This document shows, in pieces, positions 1 through 9,432 of a stretch of DNA of 64,000 nt. How positions within the stretch are numbered: the stretch's first letter is position 1; each line of letters starts with the position of its first letter. The stretch spans positions 8,536,501 to 8,600,500 of the forward strand of contig NZ_CP022222.1 in NCBI RefSeq assembly GCF_009930815.1, in the 5' to 3' direction. Source of the stretch: Bradyrhizobium sp. CCBAU 051011. Lineage in GTDB: Bacteria > Pseudomonadota > Alphaproteobacteria > Rhizobiales > Xanthobacteraceae. Position numbers and translations under genes: made by a program. The notes beneath the pieces are model-generated. The model made no database searches. It saw only the letters and a list, made by a program, of their open reading frames with translations, and was not told the origin of the DNA.

Positions 1-339
1 AACATCATCGAGCGCCTCGTTCTCGACAAAGGCTATCGCGGCCACAATGCGCCACCCGACTACAAGTTCAGGGTGTTCATCTCAGGCCAGAAGCGGCGGG
101 TGACGCCAAAGATCAAACGCGAGCTGCGCCGGCGTTCCGCCGTCGAGCCGGTCATCGGCCATCTCAAATCCGAGCATCGCATGGGGCGTAACTACCTGTG
201 GCACCGCCAGGGCGATGCCGCCAATGCCGTTCTCGCCGCAGCGGGCTACAACTTCCGGCGTCTCATCCGCTGGCTCGAGCTCTTGTTGCGCCAGTTCCTC
301 GCCCAGCTCACGGTCCGACTTCAATTCGTCCCGAGTTGA
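1..339 (+). CDS. IS5-family transposase, C-terminal part (partial at window edge)
   Basis: The reading frame is open from the first base and encodes the last 112 residues of the DDE transposase found complete at 41,373-42,722. The VLDKGYRG segment (middle catalytic Asp) and the EPVIGHLKSEHRM segment with the last catalytic Glu are both present. The sequence is identical to the complete copy, so the two insertions are recent or have been homogenised. Nothing in this part is broken. Confidence 0.85.
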   Translation, partial: NIIERLVLDKGYRGHNAPPDYKFRVFISGQKRRVTPKIKRELRRRSAVEPVIGHLKSEHRMGRNYLWHRQGDAANAVLAAAGYNFRRLIRWLELLLRQFLAQLTVRLQFVPS

Positions 340-367
340 AATCCGGCGTTCTTCACGGCCGACTAAT
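1..367 (+). mobile_element. 3' end of an IS5-type insertion sequence, cut by the window edge
   Basis: These bases match 42,384-42,750 base for base as far as I compared, which is the 3' part of the complete element further along. The match stops just after a TAAT tetranucleotide, where the two flanks diverge, so the element's right end lies at about 363-367. Whether the 5' part exists outside the window cannot be seen. Confidence 0.85.
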
Positions 368-961
368 TATCACGGGCCTGATAAAGCCCGCAGCAGCTCC
401 CACCACCAATCAAGCTGGCTTTGAACAGAGCAGGATCGCCACGAACAACCTTTTTCTGAAGCCGATTCTGCCATCGCACTTTTCTCGTAAGAGCCGGGCT
501 CTCCCCCAAACGCGGCGCGGGTACCTGACATATGATCGTTGCGCCCCTGGTTCAGGATCGACGCCGCGCTCGGCGGGCCCGCGGCGAAGCGCGTCGCATC
601 GCAAAACTGCGGCCGGATGAGGAAAACTAAGGAGGTGGCTGGGTGTTACACTAATTCCTCACTCTGCCAGGATGCGATTTGATTTTATGTCTCGATGGGC
701 GGGCTAATCGGTTCGCCGCCCTGCGCGTGGTCCGCGACGGAACAACGGAAGCGGAAGCGCGGTTCCACCTCACCAATCCGAACTCTGGAACATTGCGTTC
801 GTTTGGACCTCGTCCAGATCAATCCAACTTCGACCATCATGTTGGAGAGACGATTGACGATTAGCCAACGACTGGAACGAATCGCGCCTACCACGCCACG
901 GGATTATCGTTCGCATATCTATTGCTGAGATCGAAGATTGAAGGTGCATTAAGGCAGTCGC
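368..961. other. Gene-poor stretch, no gene recognised
   Basis: About 590 bases between the IS5-type end and the CBS protein gene. The open frames here are short, overlap on both strands and resemble nothing I know. I see no strong ribosome-binding site or hairpin. Confidence 0.5.
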
Positions 962-1411
962 CTAGGAGATCGGGCGAGAAACAGCATCCGCCGTGGCGCA
1001 ATCCTGCAGCGCTCGCATTACGTCCTTCCTCGAAATGATGCCGACAAGCCGCTGCTCGCTGTCGAGCACCGGCATGCTGCGAACGCGGTGGTTGATCATC
1101 AGCTCCAGCACGCGGGTCAACCTCGTTGACGGCGCGACATAAATAAATTCCGCCCTCATCAGATCGACGGCCGTCCGCTGCATCAGGTCGGGGTAGCGCG
1201 GGAGGATGCGCGCCGGGCTGAAAACGAAGCAGGACAGGTAGTCAAGCTTGGACATGATGCCGACCACATGCGATCCGTCCATGACCGGATAGGCATTGAA
1301 ATCTTCCTTCTCGAAAAGGTTGCCAAGTTCGCACACCGTCATATCGCGCCAAACCGTCCGAGGCTCTCGCGTCATGTAATGGGCAACCGTCTGTTCGAGA
1401 AAATTGTACAA
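962..1411 (-). CDS. CBS-domain pair protein
   Basis: Encodes about 149 residues made almost entirely of two CBS motifs (roughly residues 10-65 and 78-138). The second ends in the typical VGIISRKDVMRAL strand-helix. Proteins of this size are stand-alone Bateman modules that bind adenosine nucleotides and usually act as cytoplasmic sensors or regulators; the partner is unknown. The start used is a TTG at 1411, chosen because family members begin with a similar MY-FLEQTV sequence; no better ATG lies just upstream. The gene stands alone with no operon partner. Function beyond nucleotide-sensing is not deducible. Confidence 0.8.
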   Translation of the reverse strand: MYNFLEQTVAHYMTREPRTVWRDMTVCELGNLFEKEDFNAYPVMDGSHVVGIMSKLDYLSCFVFSPARILPRYPDLMQRTAVDLMRAEFIYVAPSTRLTRVLELMINHRVRSMPVLDSEQRLVGIISRKDVMRALQDCATADAVSRPIS

Positions 1412-2032
1412 GGCGAGCCCTCGCTGTCGATTAGGCTATTCAAGCACGCGAGGTTAGCTGGTCACATTGAGCGAGCTCAAGTCGAACGAATTCAGGTTGC
1501 CCGATGTGAATAAGCAGGCGCTCCGACCCCGACGCATTCCGGCAAGTTGACGAAGATCAATCGATGTCAGTCGGGAAACTAAACCTGGCGGTTCATTCTG
1601 GACGGGTAAAGCAAGATCATATGTATGTCGCGCATTATCGCTCGATTTTATAAGAATGTCCTCGGCGAGAACGGCCAAGTAGTGTGACATCTGTGAGGGC
1701 ATAGTGGGCTTGGATGTCTTAGACAATGCGCAGGCTATAGATCTCGCCAAACGAAAGTTTTTGCGAGATGCACGGCGTTCGCGATTACACGTTGCATGCC
1801 AACCGACTCGAGATAGCGCCTGCCGACTTTATCGTAAACTGGAGTACGAGGTATGCCGCAAGCTTGGTCGAGTGCGTGATTCTCGCGCTGTCGGGTGTTG
1901 GCCACTCCGGTAGCATAGTGCAGCAAGTTCTGTTCGCAGACCAATATCGTGTCGGAGAAGCGAAAGGCGCTCTGACGCCCTCGCTAATAAGCCTTCGTAT
2001 GGGCCGGGATGAATCTGCCCAAGTCTCTATGA
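1412..2032. other. Gene-poor stretch, no gene recognised
   Basis: About 620 bases between the CBS protein and the cold-shock gene. Several overlapping open frames of 60-110 codons occur on both strands, but none has a recognisable domain or a good ribosome-binding site. Confidence 0.5.
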
Positions 2033-2236
2033 TCAATCGATCACGACCTTTTCGGCTCGACCACGTCCCGTCCTGTGGTCTACAGCGGTTTCATAGCTGA
2101 CGCGGTCGCCTTGCTTGAGCGTTACACCGGGCGATAAGCTGCTCACGTGGAAGAAGAGGTCTTCACCACCGCTGTCAGGCCCTATAAAGCCGTAACCCTT
2201 ATCCTCCTTAAACAGCCTCACCTTGCCTTTGGGCAT
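2033..2236 (-). CDS. Cold-shock domain protein (CspA family)
   Basis: A 67-residue single cold-shock domain. The nucleic-acid binding motifs RNP1 (KGYGFIGPD, about residues 13-21) and RNP2 (DLFFHVSSL, about 26-34) are both intact. These proteins bind single-stranded RNA or DNA in the cytoplasm and melt RNA secondary structure. Length is normal for the family. The ATG at 2236 matches the usual family N-terminus (MPKGKVRLF). Monocistronic. The acidic, glycine-rich insert GPDSGGEDL is a small variation on the canonical sequence. Confidence 0.92.
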   Translation of the reverse strand: MPKGKVRLFKEDKGYGFIGPDSGGEDLFFHVSSLSPGVTLKQGDRVSYETAVDHRTGRGRAEKVVID

Positions 2237-3148
2237 GTTCTTCTCTCCGAATCACTTCAATCAAATCGCGTATCAGATCATTTAAACTCGACGCACCTGC
2301 TCGCCTCAAGTGATTTGTGATTTCCGGAACTGTGATTAGCGTTAGTGCGCTAGCGCCGCGCCTTCCGTCTGGAAATCAGGCGAACAGGATAGAAGGCGCA
2401 GAACGAACAACGGCCTGGTGCTGTTCACGCCTTCAGAAGGCAGGAAGAGCTTTGGAAGCGCATCACGACAAGGACGCTCCGCTACGGAGCTATATTCTTG
2501 CCTACTTTGCGATTAGCAATAGACTCTGGTTCATCGGGTTTGCGACCTTACGCCAAAGTTTTCTCCGATGCCGTTTTCGCCCTGGCTGTCGGATTTGCTC
2601 TGTTGGGTGGGGGATAGCGACGGAGGTGGCGTGGAGCGCCGTGGGTAGCAGCAGTGCAGCCAGTAATCTCTCGCGACGCCTTCGACAATGGCACCTACTG
2701 ATGAGCCCAGCGATCTTCCAGCGCGAAAAGGTCGCCTTGTCTCAGGTGAACGAAGACGATTGGTTCGCCCGCGAGACGAGGAAGCGAAAGCGCCCTCCGG
2801 CCTGACCTCACATGACCGGGCAAGACGATACGAATCGTCCGGATCCGCGTCGACCATTCGCAAATCGTCCGACGCTTCGCCGTTCCGGTTCCCAAAGTCG
2901 GCAAACACTCAACTCAATAACTCAACCCTCCAGCAGTACCGAGATGGATCGAGAGCATTTCGTTCCCCTCGATCGTTTGAGCCTTGCTTCCGACCAACTT
3001 CAGGATCGTTTTCTCGCCACCACGCTACATCGCTCCCACCAGCGATGAATCAGCAACAGGGCCCCTCTTTTCCAAAGCGGACGCATTTGATTTAGAAAAC
3101 GCATCGGCGCCCCCTGTGAAAAAAGACGTCGGAGATCGGCAACTGGGA
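2237..3148. other. Gene-poor stretch with a possible Rieske-like relic
   Basis: About 900 bases with no complete gene. On the minus strand, at about 2,695-2,830, one frame ends in residues resembling the start of a Rieske iron-sulfur domain (GDLFALEDRWAHQ). The first Cys of the C-x-H ligand pair is replaced by Trp and the frame stops straight after. I read this as a fragment at best. Confidence 0.3.
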
Positions 3149-5476
3149 TCAGGACGCCGCCCGCAATTCACGGGCAGCCGCGACCATATTGGTTAGCGCG
3201 GGACGCACCTCCTCCCATCGGCGCGTTTTCAAGCCGCAATCGGGATTGATCCAGAGCTGCGCATCGGAAAGCCGCTGCCGCGCCAGCGCAATGAGATTTT
3301 TCATCTCGGCTGCATCCGGGACGCGCGGCGAATGGATGTCGTAAACGCCCGGTCCGATCTCGTTTGGATATTTGTAGCTCTTGAAGGCATCAAGCAGCTG
3401 CATTTTTGACCGTGACGTCTCGATCGAGATGACATCGGCATCCATTGCCGCGATCGCATCGATGATGTCGTTGAACTCTGAATAACACATATGGGTGTGG
3501 ATCTGGGTCTCGTCGGCCACCCCAGCCGAGCAGATGCGGAAGCTGTCTACTGCCCAGCCGAGGTAGGTCTTCCATTGTGACTTGCGCAGCGGCAATCCTT
3601 CTCGGAGCGCAGCCTCGTCAATCTGGATCATCATCGCGCCGGACCTCTCCAGATCGATCACCTCGTCACGTATCGCGAGCGCGATCTGATGGCATGCTTC
3701 GCTCCGTGGAATATCATCACGGACGAATGACCAGTTCAGGATCGTCACCGGCCCAGTCAGCATCGCCTTCAGTGGCTTCTTGGTCAGCGATTGCGCGAAG
3801 CGCCACCACTCCATCGCCATCGGCGTCGGCCGGGAGACGTCGCCAAACAGGATGGGCGGCCGGACATATCGCGAGCCGTAGGACTGAACCCAACCATGCT
3901 TGGTGAATGCGAAGCCGGACAGCCGCTCACCGAAATACTGCACCATGTCATTGCGCTCGAACTCTCCATGCACGAGAACGTCGAGACCAATGTCTTCCTG
4001 CCAGCGCACCGCACGCGCCGTCTCCTCCTTGAGAAACTGCTCGTATTGTGCGTCGCTCATCGTTCCCCGGGAATGGGCTGCGCGGGCGTTGCGAACCTCC
4101 AGCGTCTGCGGGAACGATCCGATCGTCGTCGTTGGAAATGTCGGCAATCGGAACCGCGCGCGCTGAACCTCGGCGCGCCGGGCGAAAGGACTGTGACGAC
4201 GCCGCATGCTGCCATCGATTGCAGCCATTCGCTTGGCGACGTTCGCATTGTGAACGTTGGGTGACGTTTCGCGCGCGACGGCCGCGGCCTCCGAAGCCTC
4301 AAGTACATCCGCCGCTTCCTCCCATCCTTTAGCCAGCACGCGGCCCAGCGTTGCGAGTTCTCCGATCTTCTGGACGGAGAAAGCAAGCCAGCTTTTCACA
4401 TCGAGATCGAGATCGGTCTCTAGTTCGAGATCGATCGGGACATGAAGCAGCGAGCATGAGGGTGCAATCTGCACGCGGTCCTTGCCGAGCCTTGCGATGG
4501 CAGGTTCGAGCCGGTCGAGCACCGCTGGAAGGTTCGAACGCCAGACATTGCGGCCATCGACGACTCCGAGGGAAATGACAAGATCCCTTCGAGCGTCGGC
4601 GACAATCACGTCCAACTGCTCCGGGGCGCGGACCAGGTCGATGTGAAGGCCCGCAACCGGCAACGTCAAAGCGGCTTCCAGGTTATCGCCGATCGTTCCA
4701 AAATAGGTAGCGAGCATGATCTTCACGTCGGGAACCTTTTTCGCCAGATAGGTGTAGGTCCGGCGCAGCGCGTCGCGTGTGGCAGCATCGAGGTCCAGGA
4801 CCAAACATGGCTCGTCCAGTTGCACCCACTCGGCGCCCCTTAAGGTGAGTTCGCGGAGAACGTCTACATAGACCGGCAGCAGCCTATCGAGAAGCAACAG
4901 CGTATCGAATGCAGGATCGGCGCTCTTGCCGAGCTTGAGAAAGGTGACCGGACCAACAAGCACCGGGCGCGTCTGATAACCCAGGTTTTTCGCTTCTTCG
5001 TACTCCTCGATCGGCTTGCGAGAGGAAAGCGTGAAGGTCTGATCCTTGTGATATTCCGGCACTATGTAGTGATAATTGGTGTCGAACCATTTGGTCATCT
5101 CCTGCGCTGCCGCGCTGTGCTCGGCGTGACCGCAATTCGCGTCATGGTCATCGCGCTGCACGCCCCGTGCCATCGCAAAGTAGGTTTTGAGCGAAACAGG
5201 GCCTGCACTCCAACCGTAAATTTCCGGAATGGCACCGACCATCACGCTGGTATCGAGCACATGGTCATAAAGCGAGAAGTCGTTTGAAGGAATAACGGTT
5301 ACGCCGAGCGATTTCTGCCGCGCCCAGTTGGCGGCGCGAAGCGCAGCCGCGGCCTCAAGAAGCTGCGTTTCGTCAGATTTTCCGGCCCAATAGCTCTCGA
5401 GCGCGAGTTTGAGTTCGCGGCGCGGACCGATGCGCGGCGTACCGAGGGTAGCGACAGGAATCGAGAGAAGAGACAT
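3149..5476 (-). CDS. metE: Cobalamin-independent methionine synthase MetE
   Basis: About 775 residues, the normal length for MetE, which transfers the methyl group of 5-methyltetrahydrofolate-triglutamate to homocysteine without vitamin B12. The two-barrel layout is recognisable. The zinc/homocysteine site in the C-terminal barrel is intact, with the HTHMC segment near residue 658 and the NPDCGLKTR segment near 742. I chose the ATG at 5476 (MSLLSIPVATLG) over an in-frame start 28 codons upstream because the upstream residues lack family similarity and run towards the riboswitch. Transcription is most likely shut off by B12 through the cobalamin riboswitch just upstream. No operon partner. Confidence 0.95.
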   Translation of the reverse strand: MSLLSIPVATLGTPRIGPRRELKLALESYWAGKSDETQLLEAAAALRAANWARQKSLGVTVIPSNDFSLYDHVLDTSVMVGAIPEIYGWSAGPVSLKTYFAMARGVQRDDHDANCGHAEHSAAAQEMTKWFDTNYHYIVPEYHKDQTFTLSSRKPIEEYEEAKNLGYQTRPVLVGPVTFLKLGKSADPAFDTLLLLDRLLPVYVDVLRELTLRGAEWVQLDEPCLVLDLDAATRDALRRTYTYLAKKVPDVKIMLATYFGTIGDNLEAALTLPVAGLHIDLVRAPEQLDVIVADARRDLVISLGVVDGRNVWRSNLPAVLDRLEPAIARLGKDRVQIAPSCSLLHVPIDLELETDLDLDVKSWLAFSVQKIGELATLGRVLAKGWEEAADVLEASEAAAVARETSPNVHNANVAKRMAAIDGSMRRRHSPFARRAEVQRARFRLPTFPTTTIGSFPQTLEVRNARAAHSRGTMSDAQYEQFLKEETARAVRWQEDIGLDVLVHGEFERNDMVQYFGERLSGFAFTKHGWVQSYGSRYVRPPILFGDVSRPTPMAMEWWRFAQSLTKKPLKAMLTGPVTILNWSFVRDDIPRSEACHQIALAIRDEVIDLERSGAMMIQIDEAALREGLPLRKSQWKTYLGWAVDSFRICSAGVADETQIHTHMCYSEFNDIIDAIAAMDADVISIETSRSKMQLLDAFKSYKYPNEIGPGVYDIHSPRVPDAAEMKNLIALARQRLSDAQLWINPDCGLKTRRWEEVRPALTNMVAAARELRAAS

Positions 5477-5593
5477 AGCTTCAACCCCATGTTGGGAGCA
5501 AAGGCCATGGCGGACGCGTGCAGAAAAGCCGCGGAAAGCGGCAACTGCTTGGCGCACCACCGGGACACCCCGCCCGTGGACGAATATATTGTC

Positions 5594-5742
5594 GGGCCAG
5601 GTCTCCTAGCTCGCGGGTCGTCGCCGCTATCCGACCTTCCCAAAGCCGCGTGGCTTCAGTGGCTTCTATTGGACAGCGGCTCGCCGCTTACAGTTGCGGG
5701 GGCAGCGCCGGCATCGCACCGGCTTCCCTCTTAGCTCCGGAT
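5594..5742 (-). promoter_or_regulatory. Cobalamin (B12) riboswitch upstream of metE
   Basis: Read on the minus strand, the leader contains in order GGGAAGCCGGTGCGATGCCGG, the GCTGCCCCCGCAACTGT core, a GCCACTG stem, then GGGAAGG, GCGACGACCCGCGAGC and AGGAGACCTGGCC. These are the conserved elements of the cobalamin riboswitch, including the B12 box, in the right order and spacing. It lies about 120 bases upstream of metE on the same strand. Known logic for this arrangement is that B12 represses the B12-independent enzyme. Confidence 0.93.
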
Positions 5743-5849
5743 CCATCCGGAGAACCTCGACATCTCCGATTACCTGCAAGAGGACTGTTCCGTCAACCTC
5801 TCGATAATTCTTTGTGCGGTTCGGAGCGATTGTCTGGAGAACGGAGGCA

Positions 5850-6150
5850 TCTAGCCTCGTCGTCGTGTGGCCCGATCGTGGCATAGAGTTGGGCGCACGT
5901 CTGGATTCGATCGACAATCATGTGGGTGCGGCGGTTGCGCGATCCCAGCTTACACATCTTCCTGCGCCTTATTCGCCACCCGCAGCGCCGACACGAGCCA
6001 GATCGCCATTGATTAGTTATTTCGAATTCTGCCGCCGCAAGAAACGGCGTCTTGCCGAAGGCGGTCACATTGGCGAGCAGCGGCACGCCCGGCATCCGCT
6101 CGGCAAAGGTTCGAATTTTCCGCGGTGGTGAGCGCCGCAGGAAAATCGGT
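5850..6150 (-). pseudogene. Remnant of a methylisocitrate lyase / PEP-mutase family gene
   Basis: Pieces in more than one minus-strand frame match the C-terminal half of PrpB-type 2-methylisocitrate lyases: DFPAALTTAE, then MPGVPLLANVTAFGKTPF, then a frame change, then MIVDRIQTCAQLYATIG. The order is that of the family, but there is no continuous frame and the N-terminal half with the catalytic region is absent. It is therefore a decayed fragment, upstream of the metE riboswitch and probably unrelated to it. Confidence 0.65.
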
Positions 6151-6959
6151 AGGCGGCCGCCTCCAACTCTGCACGCGCCTACATGCTATATCGCGAGGCA
6201 CACCCATATCTTGCCGAAACTTACTGTCGCATCGCCGTACCCATGCGCTGACGTAGCCATTGACCGAAGGTTGCCCACCTCCGCGCATCTCTATCGCCTG
6301 CATCGGCTCAGCGACCACCTTGGCCAAAAACAGCCCGTTCAGGCACGACTGCCGCATCACCTTCCTGGCCCGTGCTTGAAAGTTACGGGCACCCCCGATC
6401 TCGTGGCCTTCGAGCGGCATGTCATCCATTCTGTCGTCTGCGGACTCGAACCGTCCACCGTCGCACTCCGAAACGACCATTTTGGCCGCGCCATATCCGC
6501 GTGATGCTTCGCCATTTGCAGGCCATAGAGCAGACATCGGCAGCGCTTGCGGCTTGCCAGTCGGCTTCGGACCAGCTCGGTCCGGCGGACGCTGACGAGC
6601 CATCGATGCGCTACGTTGACATTCCCATAGGCCTGTAGCTTCTCACGATTCTGAACTCGCAGCGCACGTCACGTACAGGCTTGTAATAGATCACCGAGAC
6701 CCGTGATGAGTGTCGCCGAAACGACATCCCGCCTGAACAAAGAAGGGAACGGTGACCTCCTTAGGTATCCGGGCTTATCGCGGTAGACCGACCGATACGT
6801 CGAGCTGAACGATGCGTCCAGCTGATCATCTTTGCACAAAAGATGCGAGACATGTACAAAAATTACCGCCAAACCGCGCAAGAACTCAAGTATTCGATCA
6901 CTTCGCGCGACTAGAGACGAATAAAAAAGCGTCTCGTAACACTGATGCTCTCACAAGCT

Positions 6960-7067
6960 TGGAGTTCTCGGTGAGTGATCGATCTACTCATCTCGATGCT
7001 CCTTCAGCCGCCCCTTGGGGCGTTCCTCCCTGACTTGGCCGCGCGTAACATTCGCGCGGCCTTTTTT
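6960..7067 (+). ncRNA. Candidate small RNA ending in a strong terminator
   Basis: The segment has a hairpin CCGCCCCTTGGGGCG, then an unpaired TTCCTCCCTGACTT, then a perfect 9-bp stem and a T run. A single-stranded CCTCCC (complementary to a ribosome-binding site) between two hairpins is typical of alphaproteobacterial trans-acting small RNAs. No protein gene precedes the terminator closely. The 5' end is a guess and the identity is unproven; it could also be the tail of a lost gene. Confidence 0.35.
7037..7067 (+). terminator. Rho-independent terminator
   Basis: Perfect inverted repeat GGCCGCGCG / CGCGCGGCC with a 7-base loop, followed directly by six T residues on the plus strand. Confidence 0.85.
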
Positions 7068-7428
7068 CTGCATCCGGCAAGAGATTGATTTGCAGGATCT
7101 CAATGGCTCTGACCGCAAAAACGCATGGTGCGAGCAGGTTCTCGCAGATACAGGTCATTAGCCTCGGCGAACAGTTGTTCGTAAATGCCGGCGTACGGTC
7201 ACCCATCCTAATTTCGAGAAGAGGACGCCTCCGCAAGACGGGCGATTGACGTCCTCGTAATGTAATAAGCCGCCTCCGCGTCTTCAGGCGCGAGCGGCTC
7301 TGAAGAAAACGTGCGGTCGGGTCCCTTCAGGCGGACTCCAGAGCGTCGCTCATGGATGTCGACCACGAAATCGGCCACGTGCAATCAATGGTGAGTCGCC
7401 TGATCGGTCGGAACAGTTCCACGACCAA

Positions 7429-7584
7429 TTAGTTTCGCCGCGCTTTGTCATCTGAGACCGTCGGTCTTATACGTCTATCATACCGTTCCGCTAGGTCCAG
7501 CAGCCTTTTTCTAATGAAAGGGTCTGCCTTGTCCGCTAGATCGCGAATGATCTGGGCCCGGTCCTTTAAAAACTGCTCATCCAC
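7429..7584 (-). CDS. Small conserved hypothetical protein (51 aa)
   Basis: A 51-residue charged protein starting with GTG at 7584. Its core, ADPFIRKRLLDLAERYD, resembles a small helical protein repeatedly seen in Bradyrhizobium-type genomes (recalled, not searched). It is predicted to be mostly one or two amphipathic helices, soluble, with no signal peptide. It stands alone; function unknown. The conserved character of the core, rather than length, is why I call it real. Confidence 0.55.
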   Translation of the reverse strand: MDEQFLKDRAQIIRDLADKADPFIRKRLLDLAERYDRRIRPTVSDDKARRN

Positions 7585-8487
7585 GAAAACACCTATTCAG
7601 TGCAAGTCTACATATATCTTAGCACACTCCCGTTTGGTCGGCTTTCATTCCCTGCACCTCGGATCTACGCATGACATTAACACTCCGGGGGTGAGACCGA
7701 GATGGTCCTCCGGCGTTCCGCCAGAAGCAAAGCATGGGTTTGCCTGTCTGCGCAGCAGCCGCATCAAGGGATAATTCCCTAGGCCATGCTGACAGACGCT
7801 GTCTTGCCGAATCCCAGGCCGACATTGCCAACACTATCTCCGACCAGGATACTTCGACGATGGATCGGCCATGCGTGCCGTATCATGCGTACGCGGCGGC
7901 CCAGGCGACACGACGTCCCTCCACCATTCACCGCTGCAGCATTGGAATCGCGACACGTTCAAGGAGGCTGCTCTTAACTTTGACTTATTATAGATCTCGA
8001 TCGATCGCTTGCCTCGTATCCCTGCAGTCAGTGCTTCCTATGGAAGTCGAGAGAAAACTGTCAATGCTGGCAAGAACGATCTCGTCTCCAAAATTGGGAA
8101 CCCACGCACAAACGTTAACAGTCGCGCATCCATCTCCGTCACTAGTTCCCCGCGCCGCGTCCGGGGACTGCTCACGAAGGCTCCTGTTCCGACACGGACG
8201 GATCCAGCAAACCAAACGGGATCCAGGCCAGAAACGGCCAGAAGAGACGAGGATGCGACCGCTGGATATGGCGCAGTCAACCAAATTACGTCGCGCGACA
8301 GGTCAGCCGCGGCACGCTTGTTCATCCTGTAAGCTGTAAAGTCGATGATTGTTGCCGACGTCTCTGTCACCTGATACTTCCATGTTACTCTTTAATGCGT
8401 CACACCGAATTCTAATGACAAGTTTCTCAACTCCGCTAATGCGCTTCTGCCCCGACCCCGTCTCCCGCGGCGTCTCGGTGCCGCCTA
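7585..8487. other. Gene-poor stretch with one doubtful small frame
   Basis: About 900 bases with no clear gene. The one frame worth noting, 8,038-8,370 on the minus strand, is listed separately at low confidence. The others are overlapping shadows. Confidence 0.45.
8038..8370 (-). CDS. Doubtful hypothetical protein (110 aa)
   Basis: The frame starts at a GTG (8370) and its first residues, TIIDFTAYRMNKRAA, look like the start of small rhizobial proteins of unknown function. The rest has no recognisable domain and may be chance coding or a decayed tail. There is no signal peptide or membrane segment. I cannot name a function and am not sure it is expressed. Confidence 0.25.
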   Translation of the reverse strand: MTETSATIIDFTAYRMNKRAAADLSRDVIWLTAPYPAVASSSLLAVSGLDPVWFAGSVRVGTGAFVSSPRTRRGELVTEMDARLLTFVRGFPILETRSFLPALTVFSRLP

Positions 8488-8673
8488 TTAAGCCGCTCGC
8501 AACCAGCGAAGCCATTTGTGGTCGGCCTCCCGCCGCGCCTTGAGGCGGTCGACGCATTTCATGGAACAAAGGGCCGTTCGCCAGCAGTAGTGGCGGATCA
8601 GCCCGAACTTTCCGCCGCATATCGCACAGCACCTCACTGGACCGTGGTAGGGAATATGGGAGCTGTTGCGCAT
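8488..8673 (-). CDS. Small cysteine-rich hypothetical protein (61 aa)
   Basis: A 61-residue basic protein with paired cysteines (CCAIC near residue 15 and CSMKC near 36) and a conserved-looking core LIRHYCWRTALCSMKCVDRLKARR. The spacing suggests a small zinc-binding fold, possibly nucleic-acid binding because of the Arg/Lys-rich end; this is inference. Similar small proteins are familiar from Bradyrhizobium genomes (recalled). Start chosen at the ATG at 8673. No neighbours in operon range. Confidence 0.55.
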   Translation of the reverse strand: MRNSSHIPYHGPVRCCAICGGKFGLIRHYCWRTALCSMKCVDRLKARREADHKWLRWLRAA

Positions 8674-9432
8674 CTCGCCTCCTGTCGGAGTTAGGTGGAT
8701 ACCCCCTGCACTTTCTTCGCCTCAGCATCACGCCCGCACGTGAAATGCCGCGCCGGCGATGCCAAGTCTCCCCATTAGCGTACGGGCAATGCGCGCAAGA
8801 GTTTGACCCTGATGTGCGCCGCCTTGGTGAAAGCGACCGCTCAATCGAAGTGCTTCGCTGAGATTTCCAATTTGTAACGAATGTATTCATCTTGATTAAT
8901 GCAATGAGCGGCGCGTCGGCGGTTAAATCCTGCGATCGCACGCCTTTCTTCGACCGATTTCAACTAGCCGGGCTGATGGGGTGCGTGTGGCAGCACTCAC
9001 CCGATCTCGTCGCTGGCTTTTGCGCTGTCAGAGGGCAGCATCCGGTTTTACCTCCAGCTGCTCGAAATGCATGTTCACTGTGGGCTGGGTAAGATGTAGA
9101 TTTTGCGGCTGCCTTGGCGAAGCCGAGGTGTTCGCGTTCCTCATAAGAACGTGCGGAGACTTTTTGACCGCGGACCATCAAAGAAGAACTTCTCAGCTGC
9201 GCTTTCCTCATGGGGAGCGTCTTTGGGTCGCGCTGCCGTACACCCTGTGGGAGCGCTATCAGCAACATTAGCGAATTCACCCCATCTACGGGCGCGTTTG
9301 GTATCTGGTGTATCAGCAACACTCTCTCAGATCGGTTCTAAAGTTTGCTGTAGATTGATATTCAGCTAGATAACTATTGCCTAAGCGCCGAAAAGGTCAA
9401 ATGCTCCTACTGCTACACGCACCAAGGCACCC
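8674..9432. other. Gene-poor stretch, no gene recognised
   Basis: About 760 bases upstream of nothing obvious and downstream of bioA's end. Open frames on both strands overlap, lack domains and look like shadows or decayed sequence. Confidence 0.45.

Larger units (their letters stand above)
6151..7428. other. Gene-poor stretch (contains a candidate small RNA)
   Basis: Nearly 1.3 kb without a credible protein gene. The 196-codon minus-strand frame over 6,013-6,603 overlaps the lyase remnant and otherwise shows no domain. The only structured signal is the hairpin-rich segment at about 6,960-7,067, listed separately. Confidence 0.5.
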
